64,000 nucleotides of DNA from Kineococcus aurantiacus (GTDB lineage: Bacteria > Actinomycetota > Actinomycetes > Actinomycetales > Kineococcaceae). Shown in pieces: positions 8,404 through 15,783 of this stretch. The DNA lies in NCBI RefSeq assembly GCF_013409345.1, contig NZ_JACCBB010000001.1:3162001-3226000 (forward strand), given 5' to 3'. The notes below the pieces were generated by a model. It made no database searches and had not been told where the DNA came from. It saw nothing but the letters and a program-made list of their open reading frames with translations. The position numbers and the translations under genes were made by a program. Within the stretch, counting starts at the first letter, position 1; every line of letters begins with the position of its first letter.

Positions 8404-9993
8404 GTGAACCGACTGCGCGACCTGAACGTCGCCTCCAAGCTCTTCGCCGGCTTCGGCCTCGTCTGCCTGCTGCTGGCCGTGGTCGTCGGTCTGGGCAGCA
8501 ACCGCCTGCTGGGCTCCCAGGCCAGCCTGCGGGAGGTCGCCGGGACCGGGCTGGCCTCCGTGCAGGACATCGGTCAGGTGCGGGCGGCCTTCCTCCAGAT
8601 CCGCCTGGACGTCACGTCCGCCGCGCTGACCACCAACGACCAGCAGACCGCTCAGCAGCTGAGCACGCTGGCCGCCGACGACGAGGTGCTCGACGAGGCG
8701 CTGGCCGCGTACGCCGACTCCAACCCCCCGGTCACCGAGGAGGACTTCGCCGACCTGACCGACCTGGTGCAGCAGTACCGCACCGCCCGGGAGGGCCTCA
8801 TCGCCGCGGCGAAGGCCCACGACACCGACGCCTACATCGCGGTGCGCAGCGCCACGGTGGCCCCCGTCGCCGAGAAGATCACCGAGCACCTGGAATCGAT
8901 GCTGCAGGTGGAGCTGGACAACGCCGCCCGGATGGCCGACGAGGGCGACCGCGACGTGCGCCGCGCGGTGACGCTGCTGCTGGTCATCGGCGCCATCGCC
9001 CTGGTCGTGGCCGTCGTGGTCGCCGCCGTGGTCGCCCGCTCCATCTCCACCCCCCTGGCCCGCACCCTCACCGTCGTGCGCGGCCTGGCCGACGGCCGCC
9101 TGGACCAGCGCGTCGGCATCACCACCCGCGACGAGGTCGGCCAGCTGGCCGCCGCCGTGGACACCACCATGGACCGCCTGACCGACACCATGCGCCGCAT
9201 CGCCGGCGAAGCGGTCACCCTGGCCGCCTCCAGCGAAGAACTGAACACCGTCGCCACCCAGCTGTCGTCGGGCGCCGAGGAAGCCGCCACCCAGGCCCAG
9301 GTCGTCTCCGCCGCCACCGAACAGATCTCGGCCAACATCGGCACCGTCGCCGCCGCCGGGGACCAGATGAGCTCAGCCATCCGCGAGATCGCCACCTCCA
9401 CCGCCGACGCCTCGGCCACCGCCGCCAACGCCGTGGCCGCCGCCTCCACCGCCGGGGAGACCCTGGACCGCCTCTCGGCCTCCTCCCGCGAGATCGGCGA
9501 CGTCGTCAAGCTCATCACCTCCATCGCCGAGCAGACCAACCTGCTCGCGTTGAACGCCACCATCGAAGCGGCCCGCGCCGGGGAGATGGGCAAGGGCTTC
9601 GCCGTGGTCGCCGGTGAAGTGAAGGAGCTGGCCCAGCAGACCGCCCGGGCCACGGAGGAGATCGTGGGGCGGGTCAACGCCACCCAGACCGACGCGGCCT
9701 CGGCGGCGGCGGCGATCACCGAGATCACCGAGGTCATCGCCCGCATCGACGGGCTGCAGGCCACCATCGCCGCGGCGGTGGAGGAGCAGTCCGCCACCAC
9801 CAGCGAGATGGTCCGCAACGTCACCGAGGTCTCCACCGGCTCCCAGCAGATCGCGGTGAACATCTCCGGCATCGCCGCCTCGGCCGACCAGACCACCTCC
9901 GGGGCCACCCACACCGCCTCCACCGCCGGTGAGGTCTCCCGGGCCGCGGCCCAGCTGAACGACCTGGTCGCCTCCTTCACCCTGCCCCGCTGA
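8404..9993 (+). CDS. Methyl-accepting chemotaxis protein
   Basis: A membrane chemoreceptor of 529 residues that signals to CheA/CheW. A first membrane segment (about residues 13-36) and an extracytoplasmic four-helix-bundle sensor (about 37-188) are followed by a second membrane segment (189-212) and a HAMP domain. The long alpha-helical signalling domain has its hairpin tip around residue 375 ([19 protein letters not shown]). GTG 8404 is chosen because GAAAGG lies 7-8 nt upstream and the first membrane segment begins soon after; the open frame reaches 8338. Its ligand cannot be read. No che or flagellar genes occur in this window. A 42-bp palindrome follows the gene. Confidence 0.95.
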   Translation: MNRLRDLNVASKLFAGFGLVCLLLAVVVGLGSNRLLGSQASLREVAGTGLASVQDIGQVRAAFLQIRLDVTSAALTTNDQQTAQQLSTLAADDEVLDEALAAYADSNPPVTEEDFADLTDLVQQYRTAREGLIAAAKAHDTDAYIAVRSATVAPVAEKITEHLESMLQVELDNAARMADEGDRDVRRAVTLLLVIGAIALVVAVVVAAVVARSISTPLARTLTVVRGLADGRLDQRVGITTRDEVGQLAAAVDTTMDRLTDTMRRIAGEAVTLAASSEELNTVATQLSSGAEEAATQAQVVSAATEQISANIGTVAAAGDQMSSAIREIATSTADASATAANAVAAASTAGETLDRLSASSREIGDVVKLITSIAEQTNLLALNATIEAARAGEMGKGFAVVAGEVKELAQQTARATEEIVGRVNATQTDAASAAAAITEITEVIARIDGLQATIAAAVEEQSATTSEMVRNVTEVSTGSQQIAVNISGIAASADQTTSGATHTASTAGEVSRAAAQLNDLVASFTLPR

Positions 9994-10032
9994 CCCCCAG
10001 CACCCGCGGCCGTCCTCGCCGGAGGCGCAGGA

Positions 10033-10060
10033 GTGCTTGATCACCGAAGTGCTTGATCAC
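10033..10060. repeat. Family B palindromic repeat, copy 2
   Basis: Two identical 12-mers GTGCTTGATCAC at 10033-10044 and 10049-10060 are separated by CGAA, a period of 16 nt. The unit contains the palindrome TGATCA. It lies between the chemoreceptor stop and the 42-bp palindrome. Confidence 0.8.
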
Positions 10061-10063
10061 GGA

Positions 10064-10105
10064 GGGGGGCGACCTGCTCCAGCGCGCTGGAGCAGGTCGC
10101 CCCCC
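10064..10105. terminator. Perfect 42-bp loopless palindrome after the chemoreceptor gene
   Basis: Bases 10064-10084 and 10085-10105 are exact reverse complements with no spacer, beginning with six G and ending with six C. In RNA it would fold with a 4-nt apical loop and a stem near 19 bp. It follows the chemoreceptor gene, so termination is the simplest role. No T tract follows. Confidence 0.65.
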
Positions 10106-10108
10106 AGC

Positions 10109-10376
10109 ACGTGCACCACCCCCGCCCAGCTGACCGTCCCGGCCCCCGTCGCCAGCGCCACGGCGGTGCCACCGGGGATCCGCGAGGTGGGCCTGACCGT
10201 CGGCGACGTTCGGGGCGGTGGGCGACGATGAGGGCCTGCTGGTGCTCGTCCCGCCCGGCCGGCCGTGGTTCCCCACCCGGGACGCGGTGGCCCGTCCCGG
10301 GGAGGTGCACGTGCAGCTGGCGGGGGTGCGCCCGGGGTCGGTGGCGGTGGGCCCGCTGGCGACCGTCACCGCCTGA
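10109..10376 (+). pseudogene. Possible gene remnant with a +1 frameshift
   Basis: Two reading frames here look protein-like and adjoin end to end. The first, from about 10109, reads TPAQLTVPAPVASATAVPPG then IREVGLTVGDV. The second, to a stop at 10374-10376, reads DDEGLLVLVPPGRPWF, later VHVQLAGVRPGSVAVGPLAT. A single +1 shift near 10205-10220 would join them into one chain of about 89 residues. No conserved start or Shine-Dalgarno is clear, and the upstream part abuts the 42-bp palindrome. A short gene starting at GTG 10218 (52 residues) is the alternative. I do not recognise the family. Confidence 0.3.
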
Positions 10377-10389
10377 CCGCGCGCGCCGG

Positions 10390-11037
10390 TCAGCCCGCCC
10401 GCAGGTACCGGACCACCGCCTGCACCCGCCGGTGCGTCGTCTCGTCGTCGGTGAGGCCGAGCTTGGCGAAGATCCGCTGCGTGTGCTTCTCGACCCCGCC
10501 GAGGGTGACGTTCAGCGCCGCCGCGACGGCCGCGTTCGACCGGCCCTGCGCCATCAGCCCGAGCACCTCGAGCTCGCGGGGCGTCAGGTCGGCCAGCGGG
10601 TCCCGGCGCCGCCCCATGAGCTGGCGCACCACGAGCGGGTCGAGCACCGTCCCGCCACCGGCGACGGTCGTGACCGCCGTGAGGAACTCCTCCAGGTCGC
10701 TGACGCGGTCCTTCAGCAGGTAGCCCGTGCCCGCCTCGCCCGAGCCGGAGCCCAGGAGCTCGTCGGCGTAGGAGACCTCGACGTACTGCGACAGCACCAG
10801 CACCGCGGCGCCGGGCCACGACCGCCGCACCTCCACGGCCGCCCGCAACCCCTCGTCGGTGTGGGTGGGGGGCATCCGCACGTCGACGAGCGCCACGTCG
10901 GGACGTTCGCGCAGCACCGCCGCCACGAGGGCGGGACCGTCGCCGACGGCCGCGACGACCTCGTGCCCGGCGTCGCCGAGCACGAGCGCGATGCCCTCGC
11001 GCAGCAGCACCGAGTCGTCGGCCAGCACGACCCGCAC
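10390..11037 (-). CDS. NarL/LuxR-type response regulator
   Basis: Transcription factor of a two-component system, 215 residues. The receiver domain spans about 1-120, with acidic pocket DD at 7-8 and phospho-acceptor Asp52 in DVALVDVRMP; the conserved Lys lies in GYLLKD. A LuxR-type helix-turn-helix covers roughly 150-210 (LTPRELEVLGLMAQGRSNAA, then VEKHTQRIFAKLGL). The start is GTG 11037, which begins within the stop region of the upstream kinase gene, so the pair is cotranscribed. The cognate sensor is clearly the preceding HisKA_3 kinase. Target genes are not evident. Confidence 0.93.
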   Translation of the reverse strand: MRVVLADDSVLLREGIALVLGDAGHEVVAAVGDGPALVAAVLRERPDVALVDVRMPPTHTDEGLRAAVEVRRSWPGAAVLVLSQYVEVSYADELLGSGSGEAGTGYLLKDRVSDLEEFLTAVTTVAGGGTVLDPLVVRQLMGRRRDPLADLTPRELEVLGLMAQGRSNAAVAAALNVTLGGVEKHTQRIFAKLGLTDDETTHRRVQAVVRYLRAG

Positions 11038-11039
11038 GC

Positions 11040-12368
11040 TCAGCCCCTCTTCCCGTTGCCGTCGCTGCTGCCGTTGCCGTTGCCGTTGTCCGGCAGCGGG
11101 ATCGAGGCGACCAGGCGCGTCGGGCCGCCGGTGGGGGAACTCACCGTCAGCGTCCCCTCCACCCCCGCCAGGCGCTGCTGCAGCCCGGCCAGCCCGCTGC
11201 CCTTGGCGACGTGGGCCCCGCCGACGCCGTCGTCGTCGACCGTGGCGACGAGGTGGCCGTCGCGGACGGTGACCCCCAGCGCGGTGCGGTGCGCGGCGGA
11301 GTGCTTGGCGACGTTCGTCAGGGCCTCGGCCACGGCGAAGTAGACCGCGGTCTCCACGTGCGGAGGCAGGTCCTCGGGGACGTCCAGCGTGCAGGTCGTG
11401 GGGATGGGGCTGCGCTGCAGCAGTTCCCCGAGGGCCGCGGCCAGGCCGCGGTCCACCAGCAGCGGCGGGGCGATGCCGCGGCTGAGCGCGCGCAGCTCCT
11501 CGGTGGTGCCCCGCGCCCGCACGAGGGCCTCGTCGAGGATCCGCCCGGCGCGGTCGGGGTCGGTGGTCAGCTGCCGGCGGGCGCGGCTGATGTCCAGCGC
11601 CAGCCGGACCACGCCCTGCTGGGGGCCGTCGTGCAGGTCCCGTTCGAGGCGGCGCAGCGACTGCGCCTCCGCGCCGCGGGCCGCGGCGCGGGAGTCCACG
11701 ACGCGCTGCACGTCGGACTGCAGGCGGGCGCGGCTGCACAGCAGGACGTCGGCGACCCCGCCGTGCAGGGCCGCGCACCCGCGCAGCACCCACGGCAGCA
11801 GCAGCGTCGCGACGACGCCGATCCCCAGGTGCAGCAGCGACTCGGTGCGCTGGTCCGACCCCCAGCCCAGGAGCCCGGCGACGGTCGTGCCGCCCTCGGG
11901 CAGCCACTGCTGCCAGGACCAGTACGTCAGCCCGCCCAGGCACACCGCCCACCACGTCACGACCACGACGAACGCGACGGTGCCGGTCACGAAGGCCAGC
12001 AGGGCCCACGCCGCGTCGAACCACGACTGCGGGTCCTGCAGCGGGGTCAGCCAGCGGCGCACCCGCCCCGCGCCCGGCGCGGCGCGCAGGTAGGTGGGGG
12101 TGGGCGCGGCGCGGTGGAGGCGGTGGCGCAGCTGGTCGCGCTGCACGTGGGCCAGGCCCCGGGCGGCCAGGAGCGTCCCGGCCAGGACCGGCACGCCCAC
12201 CCACAGCACGAGCAGCCCCGCCGCCAGCGACACGCCCGTGACGACCACGACCAGCCCCGCCACGCCCAGCCCGAGGCCGGAGACCACGAAGGCGTTGTCG
12301 TGGGCGAACCGCCGCAGCAGGGGCACCCGGGGACGGGGAGGGTTCTCGATCACGTGCCTCAGCTTCAC
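11040..12368 (-). CDS. Sensor histidine kinase, NarX/DesK-like (HisKA_3)
   Basis: Membrane sensor kinase of 442 residues partnering the downstream NarL-type regulator. The N-terminal half has four or more hydrophobic helices with short loops (about 28-70 and 120-215), resembling the actinobacterial putative sensor domain. HisKA_3 follows with phospho-acceptor His246 in RRLERDLHDGPQQG, then a HATPase_c domain (EALTNVAKHSAAHR, VDDDGVGG, GLAGLQQRL). The C-terminus ends in a low-complexity NGNGNGSSDGNGKRG tail encoded by repeated CCGTTG units. GTG 12368 is chosen because GGACGG lies 7 nt upstream. Alternative stem-loops occupy the leader at 12399-12431. Confidence 0.92.
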   Translation of the reverse strand: MKLRHVIENPPRPRVPLLRRFAHDNAFVVSGLGLGVAGLVVVVTGVSLAAGLLVLWVGVPVLAGTLLAARGLAHVQRDQLRHRLHRAAPTPTYLRAAPGAGRVRRWLTPLQDPQSWFDAAWALLAFVTGTVAFVVVVTWWAVCLGGLTYWSWQQWLPEGGTTVAGLLGWGSDQRTESLLHLGIGVVATLLLPWVLRGCAALHGGVADVLLCSRARLQSDVQRVVDSRAAARGAEAQSLRRLERDLHDGPQQGVVRLALDISRARRQLTTDPDRAGRILDEALVRARGTTEELRALSRGIAPPLLVDRGLAAALGELLQRSPIPTTCTLDVPEDLPPHVETAVYFAVAEALTNVAKHSAAHRTALGVTVRDGHLVATVDDDGVGGAHVAKGSGLAGLQQRLAGVEGTLTVSSPTGGPTRLVASIPLPDNGNGNGSSDGNGKRG

Positions 12369-12398
12369 AGCGGTGCCGTCCACGGGGCGAGCCTGCCA

Positions 12399-12431
12399 GC
12401 CCGACAGCCGGTGTCGGGCCAGCCCGACACC
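12399..12431 (-). promoter_or_regulatory. Mutually exclusive hairpins in the leader of the sensor kinase gene
   Basis: Three copies of the GCCCGACA element or its complement lie in a row. Arms 12410-12419 and 12422-12431 pair over 10 bp with a 2-nt loop. The middle copy can instead pair as 12399-12406 with 12412-12419 (8 bp, 5-nt loop). The two folds exclude each other, as in an attenuator, but tandem protein-binding sites are equally possible. Confidence 0.4.
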
Positions 12432-12466
12432 CCCCCCGCACCGGTCCGGCACCGGTCCGGCCCGCC

Positions 12467-13402
12467 CTACTCGGAGAACGTGTGCCGGTACTCCGTCGGC
12501 GACGTCCCCAGCACCCGGCCGAAGTGCAGCCGCAGGTTCGCCCCCGTGCCCAGCCCCACCCGGGCCGCGACCTGCTCGACCGACAGGTCGGTGCGTTCCA
12601 GCAGTTCGCGGGCGGCGTCGACGCGGGCCCGCAGCACCCACTGCATCGGGGTGTAACCGGTGTTCTCCACGAACCGGCGGGAGAACGTGCGCGCCGAGAC
12701 GCTGGCGTGCTGGGCCAGGGCGTCCAGCGTGAGGGGTTCGGCCAGGTGGCGCAGGGCCCACTCGCGGGTCGCGGCGAACACCTCCCCGACGCCCTCGGGG
12801 ACGCTGCGCGGGACGTACTGGGCCTGCCCGCCGCTGCGGTAGGGCGCCGCGACGAGCCGGCGCGCGACGTGGTTGGCGGCCCCGACGCCGTGGTCGCGCC
12901 GCAGCAGGTGCAGGCACAGGTCGATGCCCGAGGCGGCCCCCGCCGACGTCAGGACGTCGCCCTCGTCGACGAACAGGACGTTCTCGTCGACCCGCACGCG
13001 CGGGTGGCGCTGCGCGAGCGCGCGCGTGTAGTGCCAGTGCGTCGTGGCCCTCTTGCCGTCGAGCAGCCCCGTCGCGGCGAGCGCGAACGCGCCCGTGGAG
13101 ATGGCCGCGACCCGGGCCCCGCGCCCGTGGGCGGCGCGCAGGGCCTGCACGACGGCGGCCGGGGGTTCGGTCGTGGCGGGTTCCCGGTAGCCGGGGATGA
13201 AGATCGTCTGGGCCCACGCGAACGTCTCCAGGCCCGAGTCGACGTGGTACGACAACCCCTCCCCGCCGCGCACGAGGCCCGGGGCCGCACCGCACACCCG
13301 CAGCTCGTACGGCATCGAGGGACGGTGGGAGAAGACCTGCGCCGGGATCCCGACGTCCAGGGGTTTCGCCCCGTCCAGGACGAGCACCGCGACCCTGTGC
13401 AC
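12467..13402 (-). CDS. GlxA family transcriptional regulator (DJ-1/PfpI plus AraC HTH)
   Basis: A 311-residue regulator. Residues 1-180 form a DJ-1/PfpI-like domain beginning MHRVAVLVLDGAKPLDVGIP. The nucleophile elbow reads VAAISTGAFALAATGLLDG, with Ser where many relatives have Cys, so hydrolase activity is unlikely. Residues about 215-311 carry two AraC-type helix-turn-helix motifs (LTLDALAQHASVSARTFSRR and LSVEQVAARVGLGTGANLRL), ending TSPTEYRHTF. The effector is unknown. The GTG start at 13402 has TATCTT 6 nt upstream, so the mRNA is probably leaderless. It is divergent from SpoIIM with only 23 bp between them. Confidence 0.92.
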   Translation of the reverse strand: MHRVAVLVLDGAKPLDVGIPAQVFSHRPSMPYELRVCGAAPGLVRGGEGLSYHVDSGLETFAWAQTIFIPGYREPATTEPPAAVVQALRAAHGRGARVAAISTGAFALAATGLLDGKRATTHWHYTRALAQRHPRVRVDENVLFVDEGDVLTSAGAASGIDLCLHLLRRDHGVGAANHVARRLVAAPYRSGGQAQYVPRSVPEGVGEVFAATREWALRHLAEPLTLDALAQHASVSARTFSRRFVENTGYTPMQWVLRARVDAARELLERTDLSVEQVAARVGLGTGANLRLHFGRVLGTSPTEYRHTFSE

Positions 13403-13425
13403 CCCCGGAAGATAGCCTGACCGGC
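13403..13425. promoter_or_regulatory. Overlapping divergent leaderless promoters
   Basis: The 23-bp gap between two divergent GTG starts contains TATCTT reading leftward (13414-13409, 6 nt from the regulator start) and TAGCCT reading rightward (13413-13418, 7 nt from the SpoIIM start). The two hexamers share the TA at 13413-13414, so the promoters cannot be occupied at once. Any -35 element would lie inside the opposite gene. Confidence 0.55.
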
Positions 13426-14424
13426 GTGGACGTCGACGCCTTCCGAGCGGTGCACGAGCACGAGTGGGCGCGGCTGCGCAGCCTCGTCGCGCGCCGCCAC
13501 CTCGACGGCGCCGAGGCCGACGAGCTGGTCGCGCTCTACCAGCGCACCGCCACCCACCTGTCGGCGCTGCGCTCGGCCCAGCCCGAACCGGTGCTGCTGG
13601 ACCAGCTCTCGACGCTGCTCGTGCGGGCCCGCGCCCGCCTGACCGGCTCCCGGTACACCGCGTGGCGGCAGGTCGTGCACTACACGACGCGCGGCCTGCC
13701 CGCGGCGCTGTGGCGGCTGCGGTGGTGGACGACGGGCGCCTTCGTGTTCACGGCCGTCCTGGCCGTCGCCTCGGGGGTGTGGGTGGCCGGGAACCCCGCG
13801 GTGCAGGCCAGCCTCTTCGGGTCCGACGAGAACATCCGCCAGCTCGTGTACTCCGACTTCGAGGGCTACTACTCCGAGTACAGCCACGCGGCGTTCGCGG
13901 GGCGGGTGTGGACGAACAACGCGTGGGTCGCCGCGACGTGCGTGGCGCTGGGCATCACCGGCGTCCCGGTGCTGGTGTCGCTGGCGTACAACGCCGTCAA
14001 CGTGGGCCTGCAGGGCGGGCTGCTCGTCGAGCACGGCCGCGGGGAACTGTTCTTCGGGCTGATCCTGCCGCACGGGTTGCTGGAGCTGACCGCCGTGTTC
14101 GTCGCCGCCGGGGCCGGGCTGAAGCTGTTCTGGGCGTGGGTGTCCCCGGGCGCGCGGTCGCGCTCGCAGGCGCTGGCCACCGAGGGCCGGGCCATGGTCG
14201 GGGTGGCCCTGGGCCTGGTGGGCGTGCTGTTCGTCTCGGGGGTCATCGAGGGTTTCGTCACGCCCTCGGGCCTGCCGACGTGGGCGCGCATCGGGATCGG
14301 CGTGGTCGCCGAGGTCGCGTTCTGGAGCTACTGCTGGTTCCTGGGCCGCCCCGCCGCGGCGCAGGGGGAGACCGGCGACCTCGAGGCCCGCTACGCGGGG
14401 GACTCGGTGCCGGTCTCGGGCTGA
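13426..14424 (+). CDS. Stage II sporulation protein M (SpoIIM/DUF95) family membrane protein
   Basis: Integral membrane protein of 332 residues. A cytoplasmic helical N-terminal region (about 1-100, MDVDAFRAVHEHEWARLRSL) is typical of the non-sporulating actinobacterial branch. Five hydrophobic segments follow (about 105-130, 165-190, 195-250, 262-282, 290-310), with the conserved NNAWVAATCVALGITGVPVL and LPHGLLELTAVFVAAGAGL stretches. The family is named from Bacillus engulfment, but this lineage does not form endospores; a transport or envelope role is likely. Related genes usually neighbour RDD, DUF58 and MoxR genes. Its end overlaps the convergent gene by 34 bp. Confidence 0.9.
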   Translation: MDVDAFRAVHEHEWARLRSLVARRHLDGAEADELVALYQRTATHLSALRSAQPEPVLLDQLSTLLVRARARLTGSRYTAWRQVVHYTTRGLPAALWRLRWWTTGAFVFTAVLAVASGVWVAGNPAVQASLFGSDENIRQLVYSDFEGYYSEYSHAAFAGRVWTNNAWVAATCVALGITGVPVLVSLAYNAVNVGLQGGLLVEHGRGELFFGLILPHGLLELTAVFVAAGAGLKLFWAWVSPGARSRSQALATEGRAMVGVALGLVGVLFVSGVIEGFVTPSGLPTWARIGIGVVAEVAFWSYCWFLGRPAAAQGETGDLEARYAGDSVPVSG

Positions 14425-15161
14425 GCGCCCGCGGCGGACCGCCGCACCAGACCCGCCCGGAACCCCTCCAGGACCGCCGGGTCCGCGGCGCCGGCCACCA
14501 CGACCAGGCACGTCCCCCCACCGGGGTGCAGCAGCGGCGTGGGCCCGCCGGGCAGGGTCCCCTCCAGCAGGGCGCGGCCCACCGCGTGCACCTGCCCGGC
14601 GCTGCCGTGCAGCCCGTCGTGCCCCACGGGCCGGGCCAGCGCCCGGGCGAGCCCGTCGCCGGGGGCCCCGAACACCGGCCCGTCCAGGTGCAGGGGCGCG
14701 GTGACGAGGTCGGCCACGAGGGAGTCCAGGCCCTGACCCGTCGCGTCCTCCAGCAGCGCGCCCAGGACGACCAGACCCACCGCGGACCGGCGCACGACCT
14801 GCCCGGGGGAGGTGACCAGCGGGGTGTCCAGCACCCGTTGCAGCTTCTGCGCCGGGCGCAGGTCGTCGCGGCCCGCCACGGACGACGTCGCCGGCAGCCC
14901 CGAGGTGTGGTCCAGGAGCTGGCGCAGGGTGAAACCCCGCTCCGTCGGGCGGTCCAGGTCGACCGCGCCGACGTCGGCGAGCGCGTGCGCGGCGGTCGCC
15001 GTGAACACCTCGGTGAGCGGGCCCAGACCGACCACGGAGGTGGGGGTGAGGTTCCCCGCGGCGGCCTGCTCGACGCGGCCGTCCGCGGTGGAGGACACCG
15101 CCACGACCCCCGGGAACAGGCCCCCGCGCACCGCCCGCTCCAGCTCCCCGGCGAGGGTCAC
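14391..15161 (-). CDS. Serine hydrolase (beta-lactamase)-like protein lacking the catalytic SxxK
   Basis: A 256-residue protein of the class C beta-lactamase/PBP-like fold. The conserved LRQLLDHTSGLPA segment, the DLDRP turn and the LGALLEDATGQ helix align well with the family. The position of the nucleophile motif reads LGPLTEVFTA: Pro48 and Glu51 replace the Ser and Lys of SxxK. The second motif, normally YSN, reads RSA at 125-127. Both changes should abolish acylation, so it is probably a pseudoenzyme or binding protein. No signal peptide is evident, although relatives are usually exported. The GTG start overlaps the upstream DHFR-like stop by 4 bp, so they form an operon. Confidence 0.8.
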   Translation of the reverse strand: MTLAGELERAVRGGLFPGVVAVSSTADGRVEQAAAGNLTPTSVVGLGPLTEVFTATAAHALADVGAVDLDRPTERGFTLRQLLDHTSGLPATSSVAGRDDLRPAQKLQRVLDTPLVTSPGQVVRRSAVGLVVLGALLEDATGQGLDSLVADLVTAPLHLDGPVFGAPGDGLARALARPVGHDGLHGSAGQVHAVGRALLEGTLPGGPTPLLHPGGGTCLVVVAGAADPAVLEGFRAGLVRRSAAGAQPETGTESPA

Positions 15162-15736
15162 CGCCGCTCCAGCCGGGTCACGACGACCCCGTTGGCGAAC
15201 TGCTCCCGCTCCACCACGTCGAACGCCGTGGGGGAGAAGGTGCCCGCGACGACGGGCACCCCCGCGCCGGCCAGCACCGGGTAGGTCTTCAGGACCAGCT
15301 CGTCGATCTCCCCGAGCAGCGCCCCGGCCAGGGCGCCCCCGCCGCACAGCCACACGTCCAGCCCGGACCGGGCCTTCAGCTCCCGCACGAGGGCGACGGG
15401 GTCGTGGGCCAGGTGCACGTCGGGGTGCGGCGCCGCGGGCAGGCTGCGGGAGACGACGTGCTGCTCCAGGTGCGCGTACGGGCTCGGCGCCGACGGCAGG
15501 CCCACGCGGTAGGTGGCCAGCCCCATGAGGACGGTGTCGAACCGCCGGTTCGGCGCGTCGACCCCGAGGGGGCCGCGGAAGGCCGTGGGGACCGTCTCGG
15601 GGTAGTGGCTGGCCGTCCACCCCAGGTACTCGGCGAGCGCGTCCCCCTCGCCCTGGGGGAAGAAGTCGAACTCCCCGCCCGGGCCGGCGGTGAAGCCGTC
15701 GAGCGTGGTGCCCACGTAGTACACGAGTCGTCTCAC
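15158..15736 (-). CDS. Dihydrofolate reductase family (RibD C-terminal-like) protein
   Basis: A 192-residue reductase of the DHFR/RibD_C superfamily (YyaP/YwjB-like), probably using NADPH on an unknown small molecule. It opens with RRLVYYVGTTLDGFTAGPGG, the usual start of this family, then FDTVLMGLATYRVGL and the nucleotide-binding segment LDVWLCGGGALAGALLGEIDEL. It is not a true FolA: the folate-binding residues cannot be identified. GTG 15736 is the first start before the conserved strand; GTG 15724 is an alternative. It is the first gene of a two-gene operon with the serine-hydrolase-like gene. Confidence 0.85.
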   Translation of the reverse strand: MRRLVYYVGTTLDGFTAGPGGEFDFFPQGEGDALAEYLGWTASHYPETVPTAFRGPLGVDAPNRRFDTVLMGLATYRVGLPSAPSPYAHLEQHVVSRSLPAAPHPDVHLAHDPVALVRELKARSGLDVWLCGGGALAGALLGEIDELVLKTYPVLAGAGVPVVAGTFSPTAFDVVEREQFANGVVVTRLERR

Positions 15737-15783
15737 CCGGCCCAGCCAAGCGGGCCCGGCGCCGGCGGTGCAACCGGGCCCGG

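Noticed and set aside
11040-11100. Repeated CCGTTG units as a CRISPR-like or satellite array
   Set aside because: They encode the NGNGNG tail of the sensor kinase and are only a few units long.
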